Positions 34,917 through 47,200 of a stretch of DNA of 64,000 bases are shown one piece after another. Source of the DNA: Diphasiastrum complanatum (Eukaryota > Streptophyta > Lycopodiopsida > Lycopodiales > Lycopodiaceae); contig CM055093.1 of assembly GCA_029204225.1 (NCBI GenBank), positions 45,742,338 through 45,806,337 on the forward strand, read 5' to 3'. Made by a program: the position numbers and the translations under genes. The notes under the pieces were generated by a model. The model had not been told where the DNA came from and ran no database searches. It saw nothing but the letters and a program-made list of their open reading frames with translations. How positions within the stretch are numbered: position 1 is the first letter of the stretch; every line of letters starts with the position of its first letter.

Positions 34917-35548
34917 ATTTTGTTGTTCCAAAAGCTCTCAGATCCGAGTGCGGTGCAACGTCTTCATATCCGAGGCTGGTTTTTGCGCTTCATCGTGTAC
35001 GACATCTGAGTGGCTGGTTGGAGCACATTTTGACATTTAAATGGCATGTCTGAATGCTTTCAGGTTTACATCTGTTTGGTTTAGCACAAATTGCATTTAG
35101 ATCCGAGGCCGGTTCAGATCCAAGGCACCGGTAACCCTTTTCAATTTCACAGGTTTTTGTTTCTGAAGAAGTAATGTAGAGTAGAGGATGGACACCCCTG
35201 AGTGTGTGAGGAACAATCCTTCGTCATTACTCCATTTTGTTGTTCCAAAAGCTCTCAGATCCGAGTGCGGTGCAACGGTCATATCCGAGGCTGGTTTTTG
35301 CGCTTCATCGTGTACGACATCTGAGTGGCTGGTTGGAGCACATTTTGACATTTAAATGGCATGTTTGAATGCTTTCAGGTTTACATCTGTTTGGTTTAGC
35401 ACAAATTGCATTTAGATCCGAGGCCGGTTCAGATCCAAGGCACCGGTAACCCTTTTCAATTTCACAGGTTTTTGTTTCTGAAGAAGTAATGTAGAGTAGA
35501 GGATGGACACCCCTGAGTGTGTGAGGAACAATCCTTCGTCATTACTCC
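34917..35548. repeat. Two tandem copies of a 317-bp unit
   Basis: The unit from ATTTTGTTGTTCCAAAAG to GTCATTACTCC occurs twice (about 34917-35233 and 35234-35548). The copies are nearly identical; a two-base indel (CGTCTTCATA against CGGTCATA) and one substitution (GCATGTCTG against GCATGTTTG) were seen. The high identity indicates a recent duplication. No coding content is recognised. Confidence 0.9.
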
Positions 35549-35752
35549 AAAGGGTGAGAGTCGGTCTGCAAGGAGGAGGAGGTTGAATGGAAAACGCAAC
35601 GTTGTGCGAAGGGCATTATCGTCCGCACCTGTCGTGCATTTGCTGGCTATGCAAACCTTTTTGTATGAGTTTTTATTTGATGATGTTTGGAGGGCAGACG
35701 GTAATTAAATGAATGCAGTCGTTTAGTAGTCCTGTGTACAATAGGACTTTGG

Positions 35753-36330
<578 letters not shown>

Positions 36331-36339
36331 ATGCCAGCA

Positions 36340-36605
36340 TTACAATGAGACCTCCTAATGCCTAAGGCCTAAAGCCCAATGTTTAATGCCTAATACCTAA
36401 AGCTTAACCCTAATGATTAATGTCTAAAGCCTAACCCTAACGCCTAATGCCTAAAGCCTAATATCTTATGCCTAATGCCTAGAGCCTAAAGCCTAACCCT
36501 AATGTGCACACACACACACACACACACAGCCTAAGCCTAAAGCCTAAAGTTACAACCTAATCCTAATTTTTAATGCCTAAGGCCCAAAGCTCAAAGCCCA
36601 ATGTC
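36340..36605. repeat. Degenerate GCCTAAA/CCCTAA telomere-like tract
   Basis: Many units of GCCTAA(A), AATGCCTAA and AACCCTAA are interspersed, with a (CA)n block at 36505-36528. The plant telomere unit is CCCTAAA; here most units have G for the first C. It looks like a decayed interstitial minisatellite and not a chromosome end. Confidence 0.6.
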
Positions 36606-36611
36606 TAACTC

Positions 36612-37070
36612 ACAGGATCATTTGCAGCTCAATTTCGATGTCGTTTGTCCGGAAACGCCCTTTCTATCAAGGGGAATGCCACTAAATGGACTACTTTCCA
36701 GCATCCCCGAGAACTGGTCCAGTGTCAACAAATGGAGGCCATTTTGCAAGAAGTCTGTTTCGTCCATCGCTGCTACATTGGTCGGATTTAGTCAAAAACA
36801 CATACAAGAATTGGTCGGATTCAGTCAAAAATAGTCAAAACCTTGGACGGTAGGTGTCCAGAGGTTCGTAGGCTCAACACGAACCCACTAGACCAGTTGT
36901 TGCTCAATTCCGACATCGTATGCTTGAAAATGCCCTTCGTGCCGGGAGGAACGCCACTAGGGCACATTAAATGGACTACTTTTTGGCATTTTGGAGAAGT
37001 AGTCCAGTATCGTCGAACAGGCTTTGTCTTGCATGCCATCTGTTCCATCCAGTGCTGCACATCAAGACGA
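36612..37070. repeat. Diverged tandem duplication, period about 290 bp
   Basis: The phrases GCTCAATT(T/C)CGA, AATGCC(A/C)T(T/C), GGAATGCCACTA/GGAACGCCACTA, AAATGGACTACTTT and CCATC...TGCTGC recur in order from about 36628 and 36905. No coding function is recognised. Confidence 0.6.
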
Positions 37071-37327
37071 ACCCGCATCAACAAACCGAACTCCAATCAG
37101 TTCAGTATGCACAAAGACATGTGCGTTCAAGCCAGGAACTCCAGTCTAGGAAATTGTAAAGATATCGAGTTTTTTAGAAATCAATGCATGCACATGCACA
37201 CTCATACACATGCACAAATCCTACACACAAATCCATACACACGCACACCATCGGCCACATAAATCACACACACCATCGGACACAAATCCACACACACAGA
37301 TACACACGCACACTCATACACACAAAT

Positions 37328-37328
<1 letters not shown>

Positions 37329-37421
<93 letters not shown>
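37329..37421. repeat. (CA)n microsatellite, about 93 bp
   Basis: A pure CA array with imperfect CACACG/CATACA flanks from about 37190. Val-Cys and Thr-His frames across it are artefacts. Confidence 0.97.
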
Positions 37422-37423
<2 letters not shown>

Positions 37424-37486
37424 ATCATCGGCCGCTCGCCGGCATTGACGGGCATACTATGCTAGACTAACCACATGCATACACAG

Positions 37487-37654
37487 ATCTGACGAGTTAC
37501 ATCCGATGTCTAGAACCGACGAATTACATCCGACGAGTTACATCCGATGTCTAGAACCGACGAGTTACATCCGACGTCTAGAATCGATGAATTACATCCG
37601 ACGTCTAGATCTGACGAGTTACATCTAGAACCGACGAATTACATCTGACAAGTT
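37487..37654. repeat. Minisatellite, unit about 27 bp
   Basis: Units built from GACGAGTTACATCCGA and CGTCTAGAACC repeat about six times with small changes. The same unit reappears at 40991-41130. Confidence 0.85.
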
Positions 37655-37737
37655 ATTGAATCTAAATCTGGGCTGATCACTTACCACAAACATTCGGCTA
37701 ATCACTTAACTCAAACATTCGGCATACCCACAAGGAG

Positions 37738-37907
<170 letters not shown>

Positions 37908-38319
37908 AAGACGGGCTTACATACTAGTGTGTGTATATATATATATATATCATAGTTGCAGCAAATCACAATTCGCTGTAGCGAATCACTGATAGTCACA
38001 AAAAAAAATTCTATATATTTTGATTGCGACAACCTCTTCTTGCACACCTAGTGAGAGGCCAAAAAATCCCTATTGCTAGCAAATGAAGGCGGGTCTTTGC
38101 ATGTGAGCATTCGGCGTCAATATATTCGTTGTTCCGGAGGCAGTGCACACAAGCTTTACGGGATTAGAGTTGTGTATCGAGCGAAATCGAAGAACGGAGA
38201 TTTTTTATAAATGTAGGCTTCATTTTTTTGATGTGTTTAGATTGAGCTATAGGCAACATAAGACGACAGTTGGTGAGTTTTGAGCGGAGCCAAAGACCAT
38301 TTGATCGAGAGTAGTGTCG

Positions 38320-39080
38320 ACTGAGGGAGGATTAGCTAAGGCTTTTGACGTGGTGGAGCATCCACTGACACAGCACTGGCGACCATTGACGATTGGCCGA
38401 GAAAGTCCTCTCACAAGACTGTTCAGCATCCATCTCAGCATCCGCCTATGAGCGAAATTGGAGCACCTGGGCCTTGGTACCGCACGAAGAAGAGGAACAT
38501 GCTATCTATCGAGCAGTGCAAGCGGTTGGTGTTTGTAAACACCAACGGACGGATGTTGAGACGTACACACGCAAAGGGTTCCGAGTTGATTGAGGTGAGT
38601 GACTCTATACTTTGATGTTCGAGCTATTTTTTGATGCATTGAACTGCTTTTGCTATACTTGAATTGCAAGATACTCACTTGTCAACATTGTTTGTTTGTG
38701 GTTGCAGGTGAACCTTGACTCTTGCTTGGTGGACTCGCTGGCTGCTACTCCTCGGACACCACTTACGTAGGAGGAGTTGGATGATGAGATATATATAGAG
38801 ATGTATAGGCAGGCATAGGTAGAGGTACGCGCTTTACAATAGTAGAGGAGAGTAGCTAGGGGGCGGGAGAGGGATGAGGTGGGGGACGATGAGGGCTCAG
38901 AGGGGGAGAGGAGTGCGAGGCTGATTATCTGGAGGAGGAGTGGGTAGAAGAGGGGGATACCGAGGGAGAGGAGGAGGAGGAGATCAGGGGCACAGGGGCG
39001 TGTCTTTGCTAATCTCTTGGTGGACCCAGACGCAGAGACAGAGGAAGACTCGACCATTCCTTCCCATAGGCATAAGGGGT
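38320..39080 (+). pseudogene. hAT transposase C-terminal (dimerisation) remnant
   Basis: Across two frames the translation gives VLSQDCSASISASAYERNWS with TWALV, then KKRNMLSIEQCKRLVFVNT, matching the hAT dimerisation block (S.CERNWS...KRNRL). A GT-AG intron (about 38595-38707, ending GTTGCAG) may separate it from an acidic tail that starts VNLDSCLVDSLA and contains stops. Frameshifts and stops show it is inactive. The upstream catalytic part is not recognised. Confidence 0.7.
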
Positions 39081-39399
39081 AACCCAAATGTTCTAGGAGC
39101 GGGGAACTGAGTAGACTTTATGTTGAGTGGAGCAGAGCATCACAGGAGGCTATTGGTCAGGCATTGTTCGAGTGGGTAAGGCCATCCCAGGGTTTATAAT
39201 TACAAGCTCGTGATACGCAAACACGCAAGACCCATGGATAAAAATGTTAGACTATAAATACCAAACTACTCCTATGATTTAATAGGTTAAGTGATGTAAA
39301 TGGTGGAATATAAGTGTTGAATTTCTATCCTCTCCATCCCTATATCTCTCTACTAATCTAGATCCATTCATTTTGCTATTGTGAATATTCTTACAGTCT

Positions 39400-39620
39400 A
39401 TAGAAATACAAAGAAAGTCGATGACAGTCTGCATCGACATAATCGACATCGACTTTTCTTGACAAATGGTTTTGAGCCCGGCCTCCACATCGAAGTCTTC
39501 GATTTCCACGTCATAGACTTCCTCAACATCGAAGTCTCCACTTCGACATCTGATCAAAGGGAAGCTACGAAGTCCTCAACTTCCACGTCATCGACTTCAA
39601 CGTCTAATCAAGGCGTCAAT
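39400..39620. repeat. Degenerate TCGA-rich minisatellite (second locus)
   Basis: GTCGATG, ATCGACATCGACTT, ATCGAAGTC and CCTCAACATCGAAG units recur, as at 1-220 but with opposite relative orientation. A run of open frame here follows from the repeat. Confidence 0.5.
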
Positions 39621-40400
39621 GTCATCAATTTGGCGGCTCACCAGTACATTTGCCAGAGCCAAACAGAATCTCCAACTGAATCAGATATTGTCCAAGTGCG
39701 ACTACCAACATCAGGTAGTGCCTTAATTATGTTTGTAAATCACATATTAATCATTCTTTTAATCGGCTAGCTATGTGTATATATACAGCTACTTATCAGT
39801 TGTTGCGGTTAAGCTCCATGAACATTGAATCAGAGCGCAATAGTTTTGATCTTCCTCTCTGTTATTACAGAGCATTGTTTCCGGAAGATCGTGACTCTAT
39901 TCAACATTCAGACTGTATTGTCTTCATGACTAAATCATTCCTATTCCAACAATCTAAATTGTGAATGTCGTCTTGATGCTCATTTTCATTCATGTTCAGA
40001 GTGCTTCGTACTAGCAGATTAATTGTTTTGTAAATTAAATCGTTTTATATGACTGGTAACACTGCTCGATTTCTTGCTCTGATAACTGCATTTGATGCAA
40101 CGCTTCTGCAAAGCTAAATTCTATAATCAAGGTAATTTGTGCATGGCTAGGGAATCAACTTAGTCGATCCAACAACTTAGAAGTTGTGATCAATCAAGTA
40201 GGACAAACTGATTACAAAATCGATAGACTTGGTTTCATGCACTTAGGATTCTATGATGCTGCTTTTGTTGCAACGGGCATTAAAAGTTGATCCACCTGTC
40301 AGCAGTTGCTACTATTATTTTCAGTCATATTAATCTACTATCTATATATACTCATCTGCATATTAATCTACTATCTGCATAACTCATCTTGAAATTCCAA

Positions 40401-40606
40401 ATGGATTCACAATCACAGTATGCTCTAATGGTAGAGAAACTAAATGGTTCGAATTACCATTTATGGAACTTCAAAATGAGAGTAGTACTGATGGCCAATG
40501 AACTGTGGAAAATAGTCGCTGGAATCGAACTACTTCCCAGTGTCGATGAGAAAGCCATTTCCAAATGGAAGCTCAAGGATGGCAAGGCTTTTGCCCCTCC
40601 CAATCG
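40401..40606 (+). pseudogene. Ty1/copia gag N-terminal fragment
   Basis: It starts ATGGATTC and reads VEKLNGSNYHLWNFKMRVVL, ANELWKIVAGIE and KWKLKDGKAFA, the gag start of the family seen at 54320. It stops abruptly after KAFA, where the intact family continues LITLNI. A degenerate primer site (ATCAGAGCGC at about 39828) suggests a 5' LTR upstream, but none could be bounded. Confidence 0.8.
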
Positions 40607-40992
40607 AACGTAACAACTTCAGAGATGTAAACCATCGGACCCAGGCCTTTGGGTCTGCCCATCGGACGTAAACCATCAAATCTGCCCTTTGGATTTGCCT
40701 GTCGGACGTAACTCCTTCGGACTCATCCGTCAGACGTAAAGCCTTTTGTACCCTATCCCTCAAATGTAAGCCTTTTGTACCCAATCCCTCAGACGTAAGT
40801 AATCCCAGTCGAACGTAAACGGTGCCTTCAACTGGCGGACGTAAGCTCCTTGACCAAGACCCTCAACAGAAAATCTCACTTAGACGTAATCCAAGTCGGA
40901 CGTAACTCCTACTCGGACGAACCTCCAACTTGGATCTAAATCCCGATCGGATTTACCAGTTGGACTAAACGGTCCCCTCGGATGTAATCCCA
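40604..40992. repeat. Array of C(G/A)GACGTAA motifs
   Basis: About eleven copies of a CGGACGTAA-like 9-mer, spaced 20-45 bases and all in one orientation, run from the gag break to the minisatellite at 40991. The ACGT core matches the bZIP-binding core, but nothing shows function. Confidence 0.65.
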
Positions 40993-41130
40993 CGAGTTAC
41001 ATCTGACGTCTAGAACCAACATCCGACGTCTAGAACCAACATCTGACATCTAGAACCGAGAAGTTACATCCGACGTCTAGAACCGACGAGTTAAATCCGA
41101 TGTCTAGAACCGACAAGTTACATCTTGCAT
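40991..41130. repeat. Minisatellite, second block of the 27-bp unit
   Basis: ACATC(C/T)GACGTCTAGAACC and CGACGAGTTA units repeat about five times in the same orientation as the block at 37487-37654. Confidence 0.8.
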
Positions 41131-41563
41131 CCGACGAGCAAGCCGCACTCTACGCAGACGCACAGATCTGAAAGCTCCTTTTGCAGAAGAAGAAGAATGG
41201 CCAGAGAAACCCGATGGATCGGATATGCACTCGTGAAAGGCAGCAGTAGGCGATGAAGGTAGGGGAGCCAATTTGGTTCCTACTGATAGCATGGCCGCTT
41301 CCATGGCTGGACGATCAGAGAGAGTGCCCCGGGGGAGAGAGAGAAGAGAGATAGATCTTGGAAGATCGTGAGAGAGGGAGAGGGGGGAAGTTTGAATTGA
41401 GGATCAATGTGTATGCATGGGGCAGGATGCATACATCCTCCTCTCCATGCATGCATTTCAAAATTTTAGTTAGTTTAGGAAGATGTATGGGTGCCCACCC
41501 CATACATCCTCACCCCCCATACACATGCATGTGTCCAAAACCATAAATAGTTATACATATATA

Positions 41564-41754
41564 CTAGTTGCTTGTGCCCGTCGATGACGGGCAATGGGCA
41601 CTTACCCACAAAAAGTGTCTATATATTTTTGGAGGTTGTGTTTTTTTTACCATTTTTTAAAAACCTATTTCGCTTTTCCTTTTGCAAATGGGTGACATTT
41701 TTTACGACGACACCTCACACATTCTCTCTCTAAAATAGTTTTATACTATATAGA
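41564..41754 (-). mobile_element. Mini-Helitron, 191 bp (minus strand)
   Basis: On the minus strand the segment begins TCTATATAGTATAAAAC at 41754 and ends CTAG at 41567-41564. A perfect 6-bp stem hairpin (GCCCGT...ACGGGC, plus coordinates 41576-41592) lies 8 bases before the CTAG. The host base before TC is A and the base after CTAG is T, the A/T insertion site expected for Helitrons. It carries no genes, so it is a non-autonomous copy mobilised in trans if at all. An overlap with the ordinary AT-rich flank cannot be excluded. Confidence 0.6.
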
Positions 41755-44167
41755 TATATATATCATAGATGCTTGAAACGTTTAGTGACACATTCTCGGA
41801 TTTAGTCCCAAAACGTTTTTTTTTTGCAATATGGTAATCATATTGCAGCAAAATTGATGGGTATCTGATGGTAGTATTTCAAAAAAAAATTAATATTACA
41901 AGAACCCTATTTTTGTCAGATAATATTACTTGTATCGACCCTATTTCTGCTTAATATTGTGCACATTGTACAATTGGCAGTGAAATTGTTGGAAAAAGCC
42001 ATAGCAACTCACAACAACATATCAGAAGAAATTGTGCTCATCAAAAAATTTTGATCTAATGGCATAATAACAGCCTTGATTTATTTAGTAAATATTATAT
42101 ATTATACAGATACTATGTTGTGTGTGTGTAAACAAAAATACATATATATGCATGCATTCCAAAACTCAAACCCCCTCGGAACGCGATTTTTCCATAACCA
42201 TCATTTTATGGGTAGCATACCTTCTCCAATCTTGTAGATGTCACTATTTTGGGGAATTTTGCAACTGCAAGTAGTCATACTAATTTTTAGGCCTTCCAAA
42301 TTTCTCATGGCATTATCATGAGTGACGGCAAGTATAGAATAGAAAAAATGGACTCTCATCATAGTGACTATAAAGATGGCTCCATTTTTTGCTTTATCAC
42401 ATATTTTTGGCCTCTGTTGTTGTTCACCATCTTTGGCCACATACCATCCTCTTGCTCAAACTTGGCATTTATGGCCAATTTTTCTATGATTTATCATTTT
42501 CATATATAGGAGTACCAAATAAGATCAAGACATTTCTTTTTCATGACAATATTCTTTGCACAAAAATATCCAACCTAAGAATGAATTGGGCTTTGATATA
42601 ATCAAGCTATATGATGGATCACCAGCTACTATGGACATTGAGTAGATCAAATGGAAAAAGGGAGAGTATGAGAAAAAAAAAACCTCAAGAAAAAGTGAGA
42701 CAAGATGAGGAAAACGTTTACTCGTCAAAAAGTGTTGGACTTCTTTTTGAGAGAGACAGATAGACATAGCTATATAAATATCTCCTCCATGTCGAATGGT
42801 AGCAATGGGAGCGTATGAAACGTCTCTCAAACAACAAAGAAAAAGTGCATGTAGATCTACTCCTAAAAAATCTAAACTAATTTAGATATGAAATGTGACA
42901 TGTGGTGCTATAAATAATAGCATAATGGTAGAATGCCATCATCATGTCCTGTTGATACTTAAAAAGGATGTAATAAAAGTTGCTATGGGAGGTAGAGAGA
43001 GATGATATGTTATATTAAAAAGTTGCAACAAACCAACATGATCTATGGGACATAAAAGCGAGAGAGCTCTTAGCCTTGCTTTCAAAAACACTTATTTTGT
43101 ACTTGGGCATCTTCAGAGTCACAAGAAATTGGAAATGTAAATGGTCACATGCTTTTCTGCTCTTCAACATGAATATTTCCCCATAGAGTCCTTCAAGCAC
43201 AAGTTCTTCAAGAATTGAAATGAGAAAATTCTCACCAAAAGTATACGGTTGGCATATATGAATGTCATTGTAATGAAATCTTCAACATCAAAATCCTAGG
43301 GGACCCACACAATTAAAACTTGGAAAAGTCTTCATCAAAAGTATGTGCTTCTATCTTACTCGGCCATGCTACAAAAACAAACCTTTAAAAAAACAAAGGC
43401 CATTATAGATGAACTTTTTTAGGATGGAAACCAAAATTGCGAACATCATGGCAATTGTATCTATAACTCCAAAAACTATGAAGGATTTGGCAATTGTATC
43501 TGTAAGTCCAACCCCTCTTTGAAAAATGTATGACTTAGCAACATACGTCAAAAACTTCCTCAAACCTACATTGCACCTTAACAAAAACGTGCAAAAAAGA
43601 AAGACAAAAAGCTTGTGGCAACTCAAGGATCAAGGAAATAAAGTCATATTAACGTTCAATGCACTTGAAGCTAATGGCATTAAAATATATGCTAAGCCCT
43701 AATATAGAGTATCATAGGAACTCACCCAAAGCCACAAGCAAGAATAAGCCTGAAAAGCATAATGGTATTGGAATCATGACAGGGAGGCCAACTCACAAGA
43801 TTTGCAGTAAGTTGTTGTCCAACACAAACCTTAAAAAACATAACAACACAAACCTTAAAAATATAACAACTTTGCAATTAGAATATCACGACCACTGTGA
43901 ACCTTGATATGCAAGATAAGCTTTTGTGGTAGCTTGAAGAACCATGTGTACAAAGCTTAGAAACCCCTTACGTAAAGTGTTCACAGACACAGAAACAATG
44001 TCATAAAGAATCCAAGTCACTGATCGATAGCCATTCAGGCCAAAGGAAACGACCTGAAAACTTAAAAGGCCACCTTCTAAAAATACTTGATGCAAGAGAT
44101 TAACGATCCACACTAATCTCATAACAGACTAAAAAAAAAGCACATATTCCTTCTCAACCAACATGCA

Positions 44168-44251
44168 TTACATGTTGCTTTCGTCTCGTTTTTCCACTTC
44201 AAGGAGAACTTCATTGCAGCGCATGAATGGCAACGTAAAAGGAGGGTTGTA
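44168..44251 (-). CDS. SOUL gene terminal exon
   Basis: The acceptor GATTACAG is followed by YNPPFTLPFMRCNEV and a Lys/Asp/Glu tail ending Ser-Asn-Met and TAA at 44170-44168. The intron before it is 110 bp. From 44167 leftward to about 41760 I see no gene; the first few hundred bases are presumably 3' UTR. Confidence 0.9.
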   Translation of the reverse strand, partial: YNPPFTLPFMRCNEVLLEVEKRDESNM

Positions 44252-47200
44252 CTGTAATCATTCATCTCGCAATCAGTCTGAGAAAAAATACTACACCTGT
44301 ACTGATAAGGAACCCCAAGTGAAAAACTCTTTTACGAAATGTAGAAAAACCAGTGCTATACCTGCGCCACTTGGACACTTGCTAACTCTTTCACTTTGAA
44401 TAAGGACTCATTTTGAAGAGCAAGTCGCAATTTGCGCTCCCTTTGCTTGACAATTTCATCAGTAACAAAATCTGTTTATGACCAAAGAGCAAGAGACAGA
44501 TCACTTCGAAGAACTGAAAGCCACAAAGAGCTTAGAAAATCTGTCATATCTGGTGACTTTCAGAGCGCATAAGAGAAAGAGTTCCAGAAAGATAGTATTA
44601 TGCTGTCAGAACAAGAAAATATACTACACTTCCCTTTCCAGTTCAGACATATAGGCTGCAGAAGCCATGTAGCAAAAAAAACCTGACCAGCACAGCCTTC
44701 ATGACTGATTTTCCAGAACACCTTGGACTTAAGAGTCATTGAGACCTAGAGGAGACTATAATTACCACATTATCAATTTCTTTCTGAAAACAAGAAATTT
44801 GCTGATTGTCTAAGTCAGCAACAGGAGCCTAGAGAATATGAAAAACATACACAGAATCTACTGGAAGCCAAACAAATATCGTTCCAAGATTTCTCTAATC
44901 CACATGGATGTGCTCAACGACACATGATAGAGAAAGACACACGAATGCCACTCAAGGGGCATAACAACTGAGAAAGCTATTATGCAATTGTCACGGTGAA
45001 CACAATTGCAAGTATCATGCCCAAGAAACATAAATTTCAAGTTTCTGACCACTTTGGCAACGCTCTACAAAAAATACGTGAAACCAATATACTTAATGCG
45101 CAGATAAAAAAACTAAAGTGGAATTCAAGATTATGTCAGCACCTAACACACACAGAAATAGAAAATAATATTTGGCATAATCCTCATGCATGAACATCAA
45201 TAGCATGTATGGGCATGCTAGCATGAAAAGGCAGAAAACGAGTCAAGATAGCATGAAAAATCATAAATGAAATTGAATGACTATGTGGCCATGCAGAAGG
45301 ACTAAAGTAGGACTACTCAAGTTGGATGCAAAATTTAATTGAGCAGGCCGTGTGATGAATTACCAAAAGCCAACTATCTTTAGTCTCATCAATATGTCTT
45401 TCTTAAGAAAATAGCATATGGTTCACTTAAGCATCTTTCATCCTTTCAGGCAAGCATCCAGCAGAAAACCAAATCTCACATCCTTGCTGGGTGCACTGTG
45501 TCATTGATGTGGAACAAACACACAAAATATATGAATCGGATTCAAAAATCCAGATGACAATGACAAGGTGGGTTATTTGAGTGAAAGGTAGGAAAGGCTT
45601 AAAATTCACATTTGAAAAGATGCAACAATGACGTCTGATAGCTTGTAGATCTCAAGTGCCCAGAAGTAATATTCACCAAAAAAGAAACTTTAAGCAAGAA
45701 ACAAATCTGAAATGCATATTCAGTCCAAGAAGAACAGGATTGTAATTCGATTTATTAACATAAATTTAATGACAGCATAAAGTTGTTTATACTAACTGTA
45801 GGATGAAGCTGAATACAAATTTCTCCAGTATGTCCTGATTTGTGTGGTGGATTTGACTCTGAACCGTAAACAATTAAAAGATCTTAAGTGAAACAAATCT
45901 GAAGAGGACAATTATAGCCCAAAATAGTGGAGAGTAGCAAAACAGAGCTGATGATCATCAGAAGGCAGAAATTCACAGACGAGAACCAAAGGAAATTTTA
46001 GGTGATTGTAGGAAGAAAAGGAAAGGCATCCAAATTTGCACGTAAGTAGCAAATGAAAAACTTTGGGTAATAACAGAAAAAAGTGGAAAAATAGTAATGC
46101 CATTATAGAGCCAGTGCATTACTGCAAAGTAGCAACCACCAAAAAGTGCCTAGAGAAGCTCTAGAGATGCCATTCGCCAATCCAGAATTTAAAATGCAGA
46201 CCAGAAGACCCTGTTTAACCAGATACAATGCAATGTTTGTGCTACTGTCAATTGGCGTTCCTGAAGCCTGCTACCCAATATTTCACTTTGCTTGCTACTT
46301 ATAGAACTGTAAGTAAGCCAAACACTTTAGGCTTGGTTTGAGCACTATGAATGGTACTTATAAGTTGGCTCAACATGAAAAAGGCTGTATCCTAGTATAT
46401 GATATTTTATTTGTCGTTGTATAGATTTGACTCCTAAAGCTCCAAACCTCAAGCATAGTATGCTTGAAAGCTGTGAAAAGTGTCGGGAGCACCATACCTT
46501 GCCAAATCTCCGCTTTTATAAAGGAGAAATCTTCGGTATATAGACATCTACAAGAAGGAGACACCATCTAAGTATGAACACCACAAGAAGTATTGGAGAT
46601 CAAGCACATGAAAGAGCACTAAGTCATTACCTTTTCATGGTGACGCATGCCAATAAATATCCACATTACAGTCAGAATTACTTATTAGTATGGGCATTGG
46701 GGTTAGCAATCATACAGAATTTCATGTAGGAGTACGAATGTCCCTCCATTCAATCAATGAAGTGGAGCATGGTTGACTCTATGGAATCAAGCCCATGAAT
46801 CATATCCAGACAGTCAATGTAGATAGTAGTGTGATCCCTATAGACAGAATTATAGTGAATCATCATCAACATCGTTGTGGCCGGCAAGTAATAGTTATTG
46901 CATATAAACTTCAAAGCCTGCAATAATACAAAGTAGATATCCTAAACTTAGAAATGAACTATGATTGTCATCATTAGTTTCAGTCTTAATAGCATATGAA
47001 ATCAAAGAAGTCCTGAATTATTTTCACTGGCAACATGCAAAAGTCACTGAAGTGTTTTAAGAAGCTCAGCCATCAGGGATAATATCTATGTATTGAGTTT
47101 CTACTGCAGCATCTTATTTCTAAGAATTATTTTTTCTCTCGACACTATCCATTTCCAAGGATAATAAGTTTTACAAAGCCATTATCTACTGGCAATGGCA

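Noticed and set aside
36340-36605. Chromosome end (true telomere)
   Set aside because: Units are degenerate, mixed with a CA array, and flanked by ordinary repeats on both sides.
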